Origin: Ariolimax columbianus
Taxonomy: Eukaryota > Mollusca > Gastropoda > Stylommatophora > Arionidae
DNA length: 64,000 nt
Direction of reading: 5' to 3'
Assembly: GCA_036924085.1 (NCBI GenBank)
Contig: JAVGWX010000005.1
Span: 96,276,730 to 96,340,729 of the forward strand
The notes beneath the pieces were generated by a model. That model was not told the origin of the DNA, made no database searches, and saw only the letters and a program-made list of their open reading frames with translations. Of this stretch, positions 53,270 to 64,000 are shown one piece after another (positions within the stretch are counted from its first letter, which is position 1; each line of letters starts with the position of its first letter). The position numbers and the translations under genes are program-made.

Positions 53270-55785
53270 CGTACATACTGGTCAGACATGTTAGTCAGGG
53301 TTAGGTATAACATACTGATCAGACATGTTAGTCATAGTTAGGTATAACATACTGATCAGACATGTTAGTCAGGGTTAGGTATAACATACTGATCAGACAT
53401 GTTAGTCAGGGTTAGGTATAACATACTGATCAGACATGTTAGTCAGAGTCAGGTATAACATACTGGTCAGACATGTTAGTCAGGGTTAGGTATAACATAC
53501 TGGTCAGACATGTTAGTCAGGGTCAGGTATAACATACTGATCAGACATGTTAGTCAGAGTTAGGTATAACATACTGGTCAGACATGTTAGTCAGAGTTAG
53601 GTATAACATACTGGTCAGACATGTTAGTCAGGGTTAGGTATAACATACTGATCAGACATGTTAGTCAGAGTTAGGTATAACATACTGGTCAGACATGTTA
53701 GTCAGGGTTAGGTATAACATACTGATCAGACATGTTAGTCAGAGTTAGGTATAACATACTGATCAGACATGTTAGTCAGGGTCAGGTATAACATACTGAT
53801 CAGACATGTTAGTCAGGGTCAGGTATAACATACTGATCAGACATGTTACTCAGGGTCAGGCACAATATACTGATCAGACATGTTAGTCAGGGTCAGGTAT
53901 AACATACTGATCAGACATGTTAGTCAGGGTTAGGTATAACATACTGATCAGACATTTTAGTCAGAGTCAGGTATAACATACTGATCAGATATGTTAGTCA
54001 GGGTCAGGTATAACATACTGATCAGACATGTTAGTCAGGCTCAGGTATAACATACTGATCAGACATGTTAGTCAGAGTCAGGTATAACATACTGATCAGA
54101 CATGTTAGTCAGGGTCAGGTATAACATACTGATCAGACATGTTAGTCAGGGTCAGGTATAACATACTGATCAGACATGTTAGTCAGGGTCAGGTATAACA
54201 TACTGATCAGACATGTTAGTCAGGGTTAGGTATAACATACTGATCAGACATGTTAGTCATAGTTAGGTATAACATACTGATCAGACATGTTAGTCAGGGT
54301 CAGGTATAATATACTGATCAGACATGTTAGTCAGGGTCAGGTATAACATACTGATCAGACATGCTAGTCAGGGTCAGGTATGACATACTGATGAGACATG
54401 TTAGTCAGGGTCAGGTATAACATACTGATCAGACATGTTACTCAGGGTCAGGCACAACATACTGATCAGACACGTTAGTCAGAGTTAGGTATAACATACT
54501 GATCGGATATGTTAGTCAGAGTTAGGTATAACATACTGATCAGACATGTTAGTCAGAGTTAGGTATAACATACTGATCAGACATGTTAGTCAGAGTTAGG
54601 AATAACATACTGATCAGACATGTTAGTCAGAATCAGGTATAATATACTGATCAGACATGTTAGTCAGAGTTAGGTATAACATACTGATCAGACATGTTAG
54701 TCAGAGTTAGGAATAACATACTGATCAGACATGTTAGTCAGAATCAGGTATAATATACTGATCAGACATGTTAGTCAGAGTTAGGTATAACATACTGATC
54801 AGACATATTAGTCAGGGTCAGGTATAACATACTGATCAGACATGTTAGTCAGGGTCAGGCACAACATACTGATCAGACATGTTAGTCAGAGTTAGGTATA
54901 ACATACTGATCAGACATGTTAGTCAGGGTCAGGTATAACATACTGATCAGACATGTTAGTCAGGGTCAGGTATAACATACTGATCAGACATGTTAGTCAG
55001 GGTCAGGTATAACATACTGATCAGACATGTTAGTCAGGGTTAGGTATAACATACTGATCAGACATGTTAGTCAGGGTCAGGTATAACATACTGATCAGAC
55101 ATGTTAGTCAGGGTCAGGTATAACATACTGATCAGACATGTTAGTCAGGGTCAGGTATAACATACTGATCAGACATGTTAGTCAGGGTCAGGTATAACAT
55201 TCTGATCAGACATGTTAGTCAGAGTTAGGTATAACATTCTGATCAGACATGTTAGTCAGAGTTAGGTATAACATACTGATCAGACATGTTAGTCAGAGTT
55301 AGGAATAACATACTGATCAGACATGTTAGTCAGAGTCAGGTATAATATACTGATCAGACATGTTAGTCAAGGTCAGGCACAACATACTGATCAGACATAT
55401 TAGTCAGGGTCAGGTATAACATACTGATCAGACATGTTAGTCAGGGTCAGGCACAACATACTGATCAGACATGTTAGTCAGAGTTAGGCAAAATATACTG
55501 GTCTAGACCCTTCACCTCAACTTCCATTTAGTCCTTCCTGGAAACGGGTTGTTTTCATTGCAGCCTGGTTGGCGACATGGATCGACGTGATCCCCGCAGT
55601 AATGAACGACACACAGATTAAGCCAAGCGTAGTACAACAGCCTAGAGGATACCGGTCTACCTTCATCAGCACGCTTGGGATGTAAGGAAAGGTACAGTAA
55701 CCTGCCACTAAATGTTCTTTTCAGTGCGCACAAAAAGAGTAATCCTAATTCATGTTGTGCATTCAATAACAACAAAACCCCATTT
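53270..55785 (+). mobile_element. Dispersed element copy 3 with a 60-unit 37-bp array
   Basis: About 60 copies of a 37-bp unit (ACATACTGATCAGACATGTT, AGTCAGGGTCAGGTATA) occupy 53270-55500. They are followed without a break by the same body as copies 1 and 2 (CTGGAAACGGGTTGTTTTCA, TGCAGCCTGGTTGGCGACAT, GATCGACGTGATCCCCGC) and a CATTCAATAACAACAAAA tail. Variants (GGTCAGG/AGTTAGG, GCACAACA/TATAACA, GAATAACA) recur in blocks, a sign of segmental amplification. Each unit holds TGATCA. Confidence 0.88.
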
Positions 55786-55799
55786 AGTCCAATTGATAA

Positions 55800-56400
55800 T
55801 TCATGAGAAATAACTATTCTTTCGCTAACTTCAATGAGGTAAGAGATTTTTGTTTCTTTTCTCTGAAGACCTTTTGCCATTGCAATTCTCGTCTTAATTT
55901 CCATTTCTTTGCCTCTGTCTTTTGTGATGTTTTGCCTTAAATATGTAAACTTATGCACTTGTTCGATTATTTATTTTTTATATGGATGCTTGTATGTATT
56001 TGCCCCTGCTGCTTACCAAAGTCTTCGACTTCAGTGTATTTGTATTCATGCAAACTGTTTGATTGTGCTTTTAACTAGTTCGAGTATTCTCTGTAACACT
56101 GCAACTGATCTTCACATTATGACTTGATTATCGGCAAATTGTATAGCCTCTACTATTGACATTACAACTCCGAACAACATTTTCCATCATCAACTTAGAA
56201 TATTTGTTATAGGAAATCGTGAAAGCAAGCAAACGTGTCACCTCCTCTGTCTTATTGAAACTGTTTCTGTTAGTGCTTCGTCGATTGATTTAAATACTTC
56301 ATTGTTTTCAAACATGTTCTGGATAAGCCTAGTGTTTGGTCGCTCTATACCTGTTTGTTGCATTTCTTAAAGAGTTTGTTCCAGTCAACTCGATCAAAAT
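55800..56400 (-). pseudogene. LINE RT fragment, palm to post-palm
   Basis: Minus strand: RPNTRLIQNMFENNEVFKSI, VEAIQFADNQVIM (palm, YADD/FADD decayed to FADN), EQVHKFTYLRQNITKD, then KEMEIKTRIAMAKGLQRKET. YLGQ-I-DG-C-EI--RI-MAK is the matching consensus. Dead. Confidence 0.78.
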
Positions 56401-56409
56401 GATCCTCGA

Positions 56410-56500
56410 ACAGAGTAGATAGATGAATCAAACGGATACATAGCAGATATATAGAATCAAACAAATACATAGTAGATAGTTAGAATCAAACAGATAATAA
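56410..56500. repeat. 29-bp minisatellite, left part
   Basis: About three copies of ATAGAATCAAACAGATACAT plus AGTAGATAT. The same array resumes at 57395. Confidence 0.85.
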
Positions 56501-56504
56501 TAGC

Positions 56505-57390
56505 TGTCCATCGTTGTCGATGAGGACATCCGACATCATCCTTGTCACAGATTTCCCTGTTGGGTGTGGGTGCGCATGTGGCTGAACAGACCAATGTGGG
56601 CACGAAAACATCTGCTACATATCGGGCACACGAGGTTTGTAGAAGGTGATGGTGTTCCCGCTGTTTGGGATTTCCGGGTCTCGCGTCTGCTCTAGGTTTT
56701 CACAACACGGATGTCTTCGCCGGTAGCTGCACCCGATTTGATCGCTCTTCTCCAGTCAGATCTGTTTTTCGCAAGACATTCCCAGGTGTTGATGTCTATC
56801 CGGCAACCTTTCAGTTATTCTTTCAGACCGTCTTTAAAACGTTTCTTTGGTCGCCCTCTGTCGCGTCATCCCTCTCTCAGCTCGCCGTAGAGAAGCTTCT
56901 TTGGGAGCCGCTCGTCTGACATACGGACGAGGTGTCCGGCCCATCCTAGTCGTGCTTTTTCTAGCAGTGCATGGATGCTGGGCTTGTTAGCCCTCGAGAG
57001 AACCTCGATGTCAGTGACACGATCTTGCCATCTGATGTAGAATATTCGCTTCAAGCAAACCTGTGTGGAAGTGGTTTAACCTCCTTGCATGTCCAGAATA
57101 TACAGTCCAGTTTTCGCAAGCGTATATTATGGTTGGAATAATGGGTTGCACGGTAGACTTTGAGTTTGGTCTTGACGCTGATGCCACGACGTGCCCAGAC
57201 CACCAAGCGCATTCTACCAAAGGCTGTGCTGGCCTTTGCTATTCTGCTTGCCACCTTAATCGTCTAGGCTGACAAATCTCGGCAGCGTGCTGCCCAGATA
57301 TGTGATTTGTCTACGACATTCAGCGTCTGCCCGCTGACTGAAGTCTCTGGTTTTGTGTACGGCATGCCTGGTGCTGGTTGGTACATGACC
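56505..57390 (-). pseudogene. LINE RT C-terminus ending in a C2H2-type finger
   Basis: Minus strand: MYQPAPGMPYTKPETSVSGQ, LNVVDKSHI, SRIAKASTAFGRMRLVVW, RRGISVKTKLKVYRAT, YACENWTVYSGHARRLNHFH, RWQDRVTDIEVLSRANKPSI, GWAGHLVRMSDERLPKKLLY, GELREG, KKRFKDGLK-like, and finally LVCPICSRCFRAHIGLFSHM ending RTH, a perfect C-x2-C-x12-H-x3-H finger. Frameshifts near 57200 and 57050. The element landed in the 29-bp minisatellite, which flanks it on both sides. TSD not resolved because the target is repetitive. Confidence 0.86.
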
Positions 57391-57394
57391 TCTG

Positions 57395-57495
57395 TTATTA
57401 GTAGATATATAGAATCAAACATATACTTAGTAGATAAATAAAATCAAACAGATACAAAGTAGATATATAGAATCAAATAGATACATAGTAATCGC
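57395..57495. repeat. 29-bp minisatellite, right part
   Basis: About 3.5 copies of the unit seen at 56410-56500. Confidence 0.85.
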
Positions 57496-57499
57496 TCCT

Positions 57500-59085
57500 G
57501 GTTGATCATTCTTTCCACGAAAAGCTGCAACGATGAAATGACAGTCCGTCCTGTAGCACGTTACAAATAAAGAAAATATTAGCGAGGGATAAAAGAATTG
57601 GAAACTCCAAAAATGAATTCGAATAGAAAAAGAGGCAACGAAGAACGAGTCACGGGGAGTTAGGAACATGAATTCCAATGCCAGGGACAGCCCAGAATCA
57701 GAGTACGGGGACCGTAATATTTATTTTTTTATCTCGTGAGAATGAGGCTACCGCCGAACGTATTGAAAATCGGGTCAAAGACCGTGGAAACGTAGACACT
57801 TTTACAGGTGCAGAACATCTGGAGCAGGTCAAATGTCTAGCAACGGACTTTCTCAAAGTATCGACTTATTCAAGTTCAGCACTGGGACTCAGACTAGACA
57901 CACAACACAAGGACACGAGAGACAATTAACTCACAAGAATAAACTAGTAGTTGATGTTAGCTACCCTACTCTCACTCCTATCCACAGCCAGAAAGAAACT
58001 AGCAAAACAGGGATCTCAGCAGCAAAGGAGGTGATGCTGGCATTCTTGAGTCCGATGGTAAAGATGATTGCAAAAAATTAGTAGGAGCATATTGAATATA
58101 CTAAACGATAAGGCATTAACAGCTCAGTACAGTTAAAAGTGTAGTAGTGTATTTGACTATTCTTGATATATAGTCATACGCATTATGAAATGTGTTTACC
58201 TCATATATAGTTTTGAGAAACACGGACTAGTCAGCTTTGAGGTGTTGTGTTCCTTTTTAAAAAAAAATAATTAGAATGAGATATGTTGAACTCATTAATG
58301 TCTTGGAAGAAACTGGTGTGCGTTAAGTACAACTATCCAATTATATTTTTGATGTGGATATATGGATCCATGTTTTAAAAATGTTTTGTTTTTGTTGTTA
58401 TTTTTAAAGAGAGCTGTTTTATTCGGTGGTCTGATTTAAAGCGACAAGTGGAAAAGAACGGTGGAATGTAGCCATTGAAATGTAATATTGATGAATTTAT
58501 TGATGTTGTTCCTGTAAGAGAGCGAATGACTTATACCCGCGAATGGTATATCATGTAATAGGAAATAGTAGACCTCCTATTTCTTTGGTTTGTTTCGACG
58601 AATGCTGTTTGTACAGCGTACGAATGGTTTTAGCTATGCAAGCCTAACCAATTTTATTGAGATGAGGGTTCGGATATTTTTCAGCATCAAGGTAAACGGA
58701 AGTAGGTTGCTGGGATATACTACAGAACATAGCCAGTGAGTAACTAGAATAGAGAGAGAGAGAGAGAAATATAACTCACCGAGGCAGACAAGTACTGAGA
58801 GGGAACTAGAGACCACACATGTATACAATCTGTCTGTGTGTGATGTTCTGTTTGAGTCGTCGCTGACACCTGTAACACGTGCCGCCGACTTCCATGTCCT
58901 TGAGTGGCATTCGTCTGCATTCTCGTCAGAGGGAGACGTGTTTCTTCAGATTATTATAATGTGAATGCTGTTTACTACATAAATATTCAATGGGTTTCGC
59001 TGTTGTTAAATAATTGTTAGTGTTTTAGTTGTGAGCTCAAGAGTGGTAGTTGTAAGGAAGAAAGTTAATAATTCATGATATAGTG
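57500..59085. other. Unassigned stretch
   Basis: No family recognised. Short ORFs at 57678-58081 (83 and 82 aa) have no motifs. A minus-strand GTGAGT donor-like site at about 58779 follows an open stretch (VVSSSLSVLVCLG), too weak to call. A short (GA)n run lies at 58750. Confidence 0.35.
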
Positions 59086-59089
59086 AGGC

Positions 59090-59404
59090 TGCCACGTGGA
59101 TATAATTAGTACCGTAACTTAAGGTGGCAATAACCCTGCACTGCAACGTGGATATAATTAGTACCGTAACTTAAGGTGGCAATAACCCTGCACTGCCACG
59201 TGGATATAATTAGTACCGTAACTTAAGGTGGCAATAACCCTGCACTGCCACATATATATAATTAGTACCGTAACTTAGGGTGCCAATAACCCTGCACTGC
59301 CACATATATATAATTAGTACCATGGCTTAGGGTGGCAATAACCCTGCACTGCCACATATATATAATTAGTACCATGGCTTACGGTGGCAATAACATTAAT
59401 CTGC
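59090..59404. repeat. 52-bp minisatellite, 6 copies
   Basis: The unit contains GCCACGTGGATATAATTAGT, ACCGTAACTTAAGGTGGCAA and TAACCCTGCACT. The distal copies share ACATATATATAA in place of ACGTGGATATAA. Confidence 0.94.
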
Positions 59405-60145
59405 CACAGACCAAATGAGATGTTCTAAATGGCCATTGAAGAACCACACGTAGCTAGGACCCATCTTAGTGCACATAGCTACTCCACAGAGGAACGCGTG
59501 GACGAATGTTTTCGATCCCTTGATACTGACAAAGATGGCAGCAGATCGAATCGCCGGTACGGCATATGTTGTTTTTCTGTCGGGATGAAATTAAACAAAC
59601 ATAGCCAGCACACGATGTAGTGACATTTGTGGTGAAGTGGCCTGTGAGAGGATAGTAGACGTATTTATGGAGGGCTTGATTCTCCTATCAAGGACGCGCT
59701 GAAGTGAGGCGAGGCCCTCGGGATGGGAAATATAGGTATAAAGGGAGCAAACAGCAACACGAAGAGATAGAGATAGAGAAGGATAGAGTAGATTAGAGAA
59801 GGATAGAGAAGGATAGAGAAGGTTGGATGAGAAAGTATCCCGTCGTGCAAGGAGATCATGCGAGTCTAGAGACTTCCATATGCATAATTAACGGCGCCTG
59901 TCAACCTTTAGTCATGTGGCCCGCCTCCTCCTGGCTGTTCTGATCCGCCAGATCCTGCACTTCGCTTGTTGGAACTAAGGGTGGGAAAAGACCTTGTCCG
60001 ACATAGAGGCGACACGTGATCGCACGCACAACACCTGGCTGTGACAAATTGCCCGCGCCCATTAGAGCCATACGCCTCGTGGACTTCGGCCATCGTCTTG
60101 GTCACAACGATCGAAGCCAAGGGCAATGGTCACCTAAGCGGATTA
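59405..60145. other. Unassigned stretch
   Basis: Contains a short GGATAGAGAA repeat (59770-59830) and a GC-richer block at 59895-60130 with a 72-aa minus ORF (TKTMAEVHEAYGSNGRG), possibly an unrecognised dispersed repeat. Confidence 0.35.
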
Positions 60146-60149
60146 ATAT

Positions 60150-60730
60150 CATTCCGTCTTAGCTCGCAATTTATAATAAGCAAATAATGATCAGTATTAG
60201 CCTACACGCCCGGGTAATCAATATGTTTGTTTAATTGATTTTTATATCCTGTTTTTGCACTGGTGTAATCTATTTGATACCTTTCCAGATTCCCTGGACT
60301 TGTCCATGTGCGTCCCCTTCTACTCGGGACTTAATTCCAGGTGTTTATTACAATAAAATTCTCCTTTAGATAAAAGTCCACTAGCTTTTGTACTCTATCA
60401 TTCCTAGTGCCCAGTCTATTCTTTCCAACATTCACATTCCAATCTCTCATTATCTCCACATTATCTAGTTTCTTTATTGTCCTCAGTATTTGCTCTAAAG
60501 TGAGTACTATTCATCTCTTCTACGTCTACTTCATAGTTTATTGTTGTGGGCATATATATATTTGTAGCATGACTGCCCCAAAACACTGGAAGCCATTTTA
60601 ATCTTCATTAACCTGATCTTTGGTATCATCACCTCTGTCAGTGCAGCTGTTGGACAACTATCCATTATTAAAACTACACAATCTTGTTCCCTGCCACTTT
60701 CTGGGTATGTCACATAATAAACCTCACTGT
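60150..60730 (-). pseudogene. LINE endonuclease-domain fragment
   Basis: Minus strand: LIMDSCPTAALTEVMIPKIR, IYAHNNKL (YAP block), VEIMRDWNVNVGK-like codons, VQKLVDFYLKENFIVINTWN, RRGRTWTSPGNLERYQIDYT and ANTDHYLLINCELR (SDH-LL block). The order is that of APE-type LINE endonucleases from middle to end. Broken by stops; the RT that should follow is absent and is replaced by unrelated sequence at about 60140. Confidence 0.75.
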
Positions 60731-60769
60731 GATATGCTCCATCGTGTCTCACTCAGTCCAAGTATATGC

Positions 60770-62040
60770 ATTGCTAACCTTCCCATCTCCGTCGTATCTC
60801 CCTCAGTCCAAGTATGATAACCTTCCCATCTCCGTCGTATCTCCCTCAGTCCAAGTATGCTAGCCTCCCCATATCCAGTGTGTCTCTCTCAGTGCAAGTA
60901 TGTTAGCCTCCCCATCTTCCTCATGTCTCCCACAGTCCAAGTATGTTAGGTCCCTCATCTCCATCCTACCTCCCTCAGCCCAAGTATATGTATTGCCAAC
61001 CTCTACATCTATATTCTATCACTCAGACCAAGTATATGTATTGTCAACTTCTCCATCTATATTCTCTCACTCAGCCCAAGTGTATGTATTGCCAACCTAT
61101 CCATCTATATCCTGTCTCACTCAGCTCAAGTATATGTTTTGTCAACCTCTCCATCTATATCCTGTCTCACTCAGCCCAAGTATATATTTTGTCAACCTGT
61201 CCATCTATATCCTGTTTCACTCAGCTCAAGTATATGTTTCGTCAACCTCTCCATCTATATTCTCTCACTCAGCCCAAGTATATGTTTTGTCAACCTCTCC
61301 ATCTATATTCTCTCACTCAGCCCAAGTATATGTTTTGTCAACCTCGCCATCTATATTCTCTCACTCAGCTCAAGTATATGTTTTGTCAACCTCTCAATCT
61401 ATATTCTCTCACTCAGCCCAACTATATGTTTTGTCAACCTGTCCATCTATATTCTGTCTCACTCAGCCCAAGTATATGTTTTGTCAACCTGTCCATCTAT
61501 ATCTTGTCTCACTCAGCCCAAGTATATGTTTTGTCAACCTGTCCATCTATATCCTGTCTCACTCAGCTCAAGTATATGTTTTGTCAACCTGTCCATCTAT
61601 ATCCTGTCTCACTCACCCCAAGTATATGTTTTGTCAACCTCTCAATCTATATTCTCTCACTCAGCCCAAGTATATGTTTTGTCAACCTGTCCATCTATAT
61701 CCTGTCTCACTCAGCTCAAGTATATGTTTTGTCAACCTCTCCATCTATATCCTGTCTCACTCAGCTCAAGTATATGTTTTGTCAACCTGTCCATCTATAT
61801 CCTGTCTCACTCAGCCCAAGCATATGTTTTGTCCACCTCTCCATCTATATCCTGTCTCCCTCAGCCTAAGTATATGTTTTGTCAACCTCTCCATCTATAT
61901 CCTGTCTCACTCAGCCCAAGTATATGTTTTGTCAACCTGTCCATCTATATCCTGTCTCACTCAGCCCAAGTATATGTTTTGTCAACCTGTCCATCTATAT
62001 CCTGTCTCACTCAGCCCAAGTATACGTATTGTTAGACTAC
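60770..62040. repeat. 50/47-bp minisatellite, about 26 copies
   Basis: The unit contains TCAACCTGTCCATCTATATC, CTGTCTCACTCAGCCCAAGT and ATATGTTTTG. A 47-bp variant (TATTCTCTCACTCAG) occurs in a block at 61240-61420. The unit has no stop in any plus frame, so 404-, 308- and 298-aa ORFs overlap; none is a gene. Confidence 0.96.
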
Positions 62041-62139
62041 CCATCTCTATGATGAGGTTCTCTAACTTCTCCAGTCCTCATCATGCACAAATGTTCCATG
62101 AAGCTAAGTTTTAACAAGGATTTGGTTCGTGACTTCCCG

Positions 62140-63560
62140 AGAGGTATTGATTTTAGAACTTATTTTTATTCCGGTATCAGATGCGAGATATTAATTTTAG
62201 AGCTTTCTTTCATTCTTGTATCAGATACGCGGCATTGATTTTAGAACTTTCTTTTATTCCTGTAATTTATTTAACAGATTTTTTCTAGGTTTCTTTTTTT
62301 CCTGAATCAGACATCCGGTATTGTTCGTCTAGCTATCTTTTATTCCCGAATCAGAAATCAATAATTTTTCCTGTCTTTCTTCTATTCCTGAATCTGAAAT
62401 CCTGAATTATTCCTCTTGCTATCCTCTATTCCTGAAACAGAAATCCTGTATTCGTCCTGTGGCTATCTGTTATTCCTGAATCAGAAATCCTGAATTCTTC
62501 CTCTGGCTATCTGTTATTCCTGAATCAGAAATCCTTAATTCTTCCTCTGGCTATCTTTTATTCCCGAATCCGACATCCAGTATTCTTCCTTTAGCTATCT
62601 TTTATTTCTGAATCATAAATCCTGTATTCTTCGTATGGTTATATTTTATCCCTGAATCAGAAATCCTGAATTCTTCATCTGGCTATCTTCTTTTTCTGAA
62701 TCATAAATCCTGTATTCTTCGTATGGTTATATTTTATCCCTGAATCAGAAATCCTGAATTCTTCATCTGGCTATCTTCTTTTTCTGAATCATAAATCCTG
62801 TATTCTTCATATGGTTATATGTTATCCCTGAATCAGAAATCCTGAATTCTTCATCTGGCTATCTGTTATTCCTGAATCAGAAATCCTGAATTCTTCATCT
62901 GGCTATCTTCTTTTCCTGAATCAGACAACCTGTATTCTTACTGCGGATATATCTTTTATTCCTGAATCAGAAATCCTGAATTCTTCATCTGGCTATCTTC
63001 TTTTTCTGAATCATAAATCCTGTATTCTTCGTATGGTTATATTTTATCCCTGAATCAGAAATCCTGAATTCTTCATCTGGCTATCTTCTTTTTCTGAATC
63101 ATAAATCCTGTATTCTTCGTATGGTTATATGTTATCCCTGAATCAGAAATCCTGAATTCTTCCTCTGGCTATCTGTTATTCCTGAATCAGAAATCCTGAA
63201 TTCTTCATCTGGCTATCTGTTATTCCTGAATCAGAAATCCTGAATTCTTCATCTGGCTATCTTCTTTTCCTGAATCAGACAACCTGTATTCTTACTGCGG
63301 ATATATCTTTTATTCCTGAATCAGAAATAGTGTATTTTTCATCTGGCTATCGTTTATTCCTGAATCAGGCATCTCATATTTTTCCTTTAGCTATCTTGTA
63401 TTCCTGAATCAGGCATCTCGTATTTTGCCTTCAGCGATCATGTATTCCTGAATCAGACATTCGGTTTTCTTCCATTAGCTATTTTTTACTCCTTGATCAG
63501 ACATCTGATATTCTTCTTTTAATTAACTATCTTTTACTCCTCGATCAGACATACCAAAAT
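62140..63560. repeat. 44-bp minisatellite with higher-order structure, about 32 copies
   Basis: The unit contains TGAATCAGAAATCCTGAATT, CTTCMTCTGGCTATCTGTTA and TTCC. Dimers alternate with the variant TGAATCATAAATCCTGTATT at 62607-62830 and 62990-63130. An about 354-bp (8-unit) block recurs: the marker CAGACAACCTGTATTCTTAC is at 62922 and again at 63276. Edge copies are diverged. Confidence 0.94.
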
Positions 63561-63564
63561 ACTT

Positions 63565-64000
63565 TACTTCTGATGATGCTATGATTTTGTATTCCATATT
63601 CAAGCGCAGAGTTGTAACGTTTATTCTCCAATGAATGTATATTTTTGTTCGCTAGCTTGAGTACGCTCGTAAATTTATCTGGCCAGTCTTTCTCTTGCAC
63701 TACCGATGTCTCCTAATTTTTAGCGTATTCCTAAGAGTTCCATATTCTGCCATTATTTCTTATTCTAATCTCCAGTTGTATTTGTTGTAGCTGGCCGTTG
63801 TCATGGATGAGTGCTTTCTATTGCACTATCCCTTCTGGTGCGACAGAGACATCTTTTAGTGAGAAACTAACGTATGGCTGTGACATTGTTAGTTATACGT
63901 CCTGGTTCTGCAACTACATAGTGGCACTACTTTTACATTAGCGTTAAACAGCCTAATGGTATTTGCTCGACAGAATGTGAAGTTCCATATTGGGCGGAGA
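63565..64000. other. Unassigned end of window
   Basis: No recognisable feature. Confidence 0.35.

Noticed and set aside
53270..55500. Possible centromeric satellite
   Set aside because: Only 2.2 kb, and its right edge joins the body of a dispersed element found at two other loci with 1-3 units; expansion of an element's internal repeat explains it better.
58634..58828. First exon encoding a signal peptide (VVSSSLSVLVCLG)
   Set aside because: The frame has no ATG start (it opens at TTG) and no partner exons were recognised.
60900..62114. 404-, 308- and 298-aa overlapping plus-strand ORFs
   Set aside because: They are the same 50/47-bp minisatellite read in three frames; the unit has no stop codon, so length carries no coding information.

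Overview
The window is animal nuclear DNA: AT-rich, very gene-poor and saturated with decayed retrotransposons, tRNA-derived SINEs, minisatellites and microsatellites. There are no operons, Shine-Dalgarno signals or prokaryotic gene spacing. I infer a mollusc, probably a gastropod, from the kinds of LINE, SINE and tandem repeat seen and from the type of secreted reeler protein encoded; this is a judgement from memory, not a database match.

One host gene can be supported. It lies on the minus strand and encodes a secreted, single-domain reeler (Reelin N-terminal domain) protein. Four exons join in perfect phase with consensus splice sites: 33817-33684 (start codon and signal peptide), 29235-29132, 28395-28167 and 25607-25531. 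Weaker candidate 3' exons are at 21539-21482 and 20296-20255, with one alternative at 26491-26433. Its introns are filled with repeats, and a retrotransposon sits only about 220 bp upstream of its start codon. A second exon-like minus ORF (12945-12720) is not recognised.

Almost everything else is mobile or repetitive. (a) Non-LTR retrotransposon relics of several families lie on both strands. They include an endonuclease-RT element of about 2.5 kb (52440-49965), CR1-like 3' ends (2817, 29530, 31085, 47610) and an RNase H family with a (GAA)n tail. (b) Two mariner relics (7835, 40905) and one DDE-type transposase relic (13730-12990) are present. (c) There are at least ten tRNA-derived SINEs. 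(d) A dispersed element carries an internal 37-bp tandem repeat, with 1-3 repeat units in some copies and about 60 in the copy at 53270-55785. (e) More than ten unrelated minisatellite arrays are present, with units of 20-67 bp.

Several insertions can be dated relative to each other because target-site duplications (TSDs) are intact. The RNase H family shows four separate insertions with TSDs of 11, 11, 12 and 13 bp, three of them into other retroelements and one into a copy of itself. A further insertion at 16813-17389 carries an inverted 102-bp copy of its own flanking target and so forms a perfect palindrome. The long ORFs over tandem arrays (for example 60.9-62.1 kb) are artefacts of stop-free repeat units.
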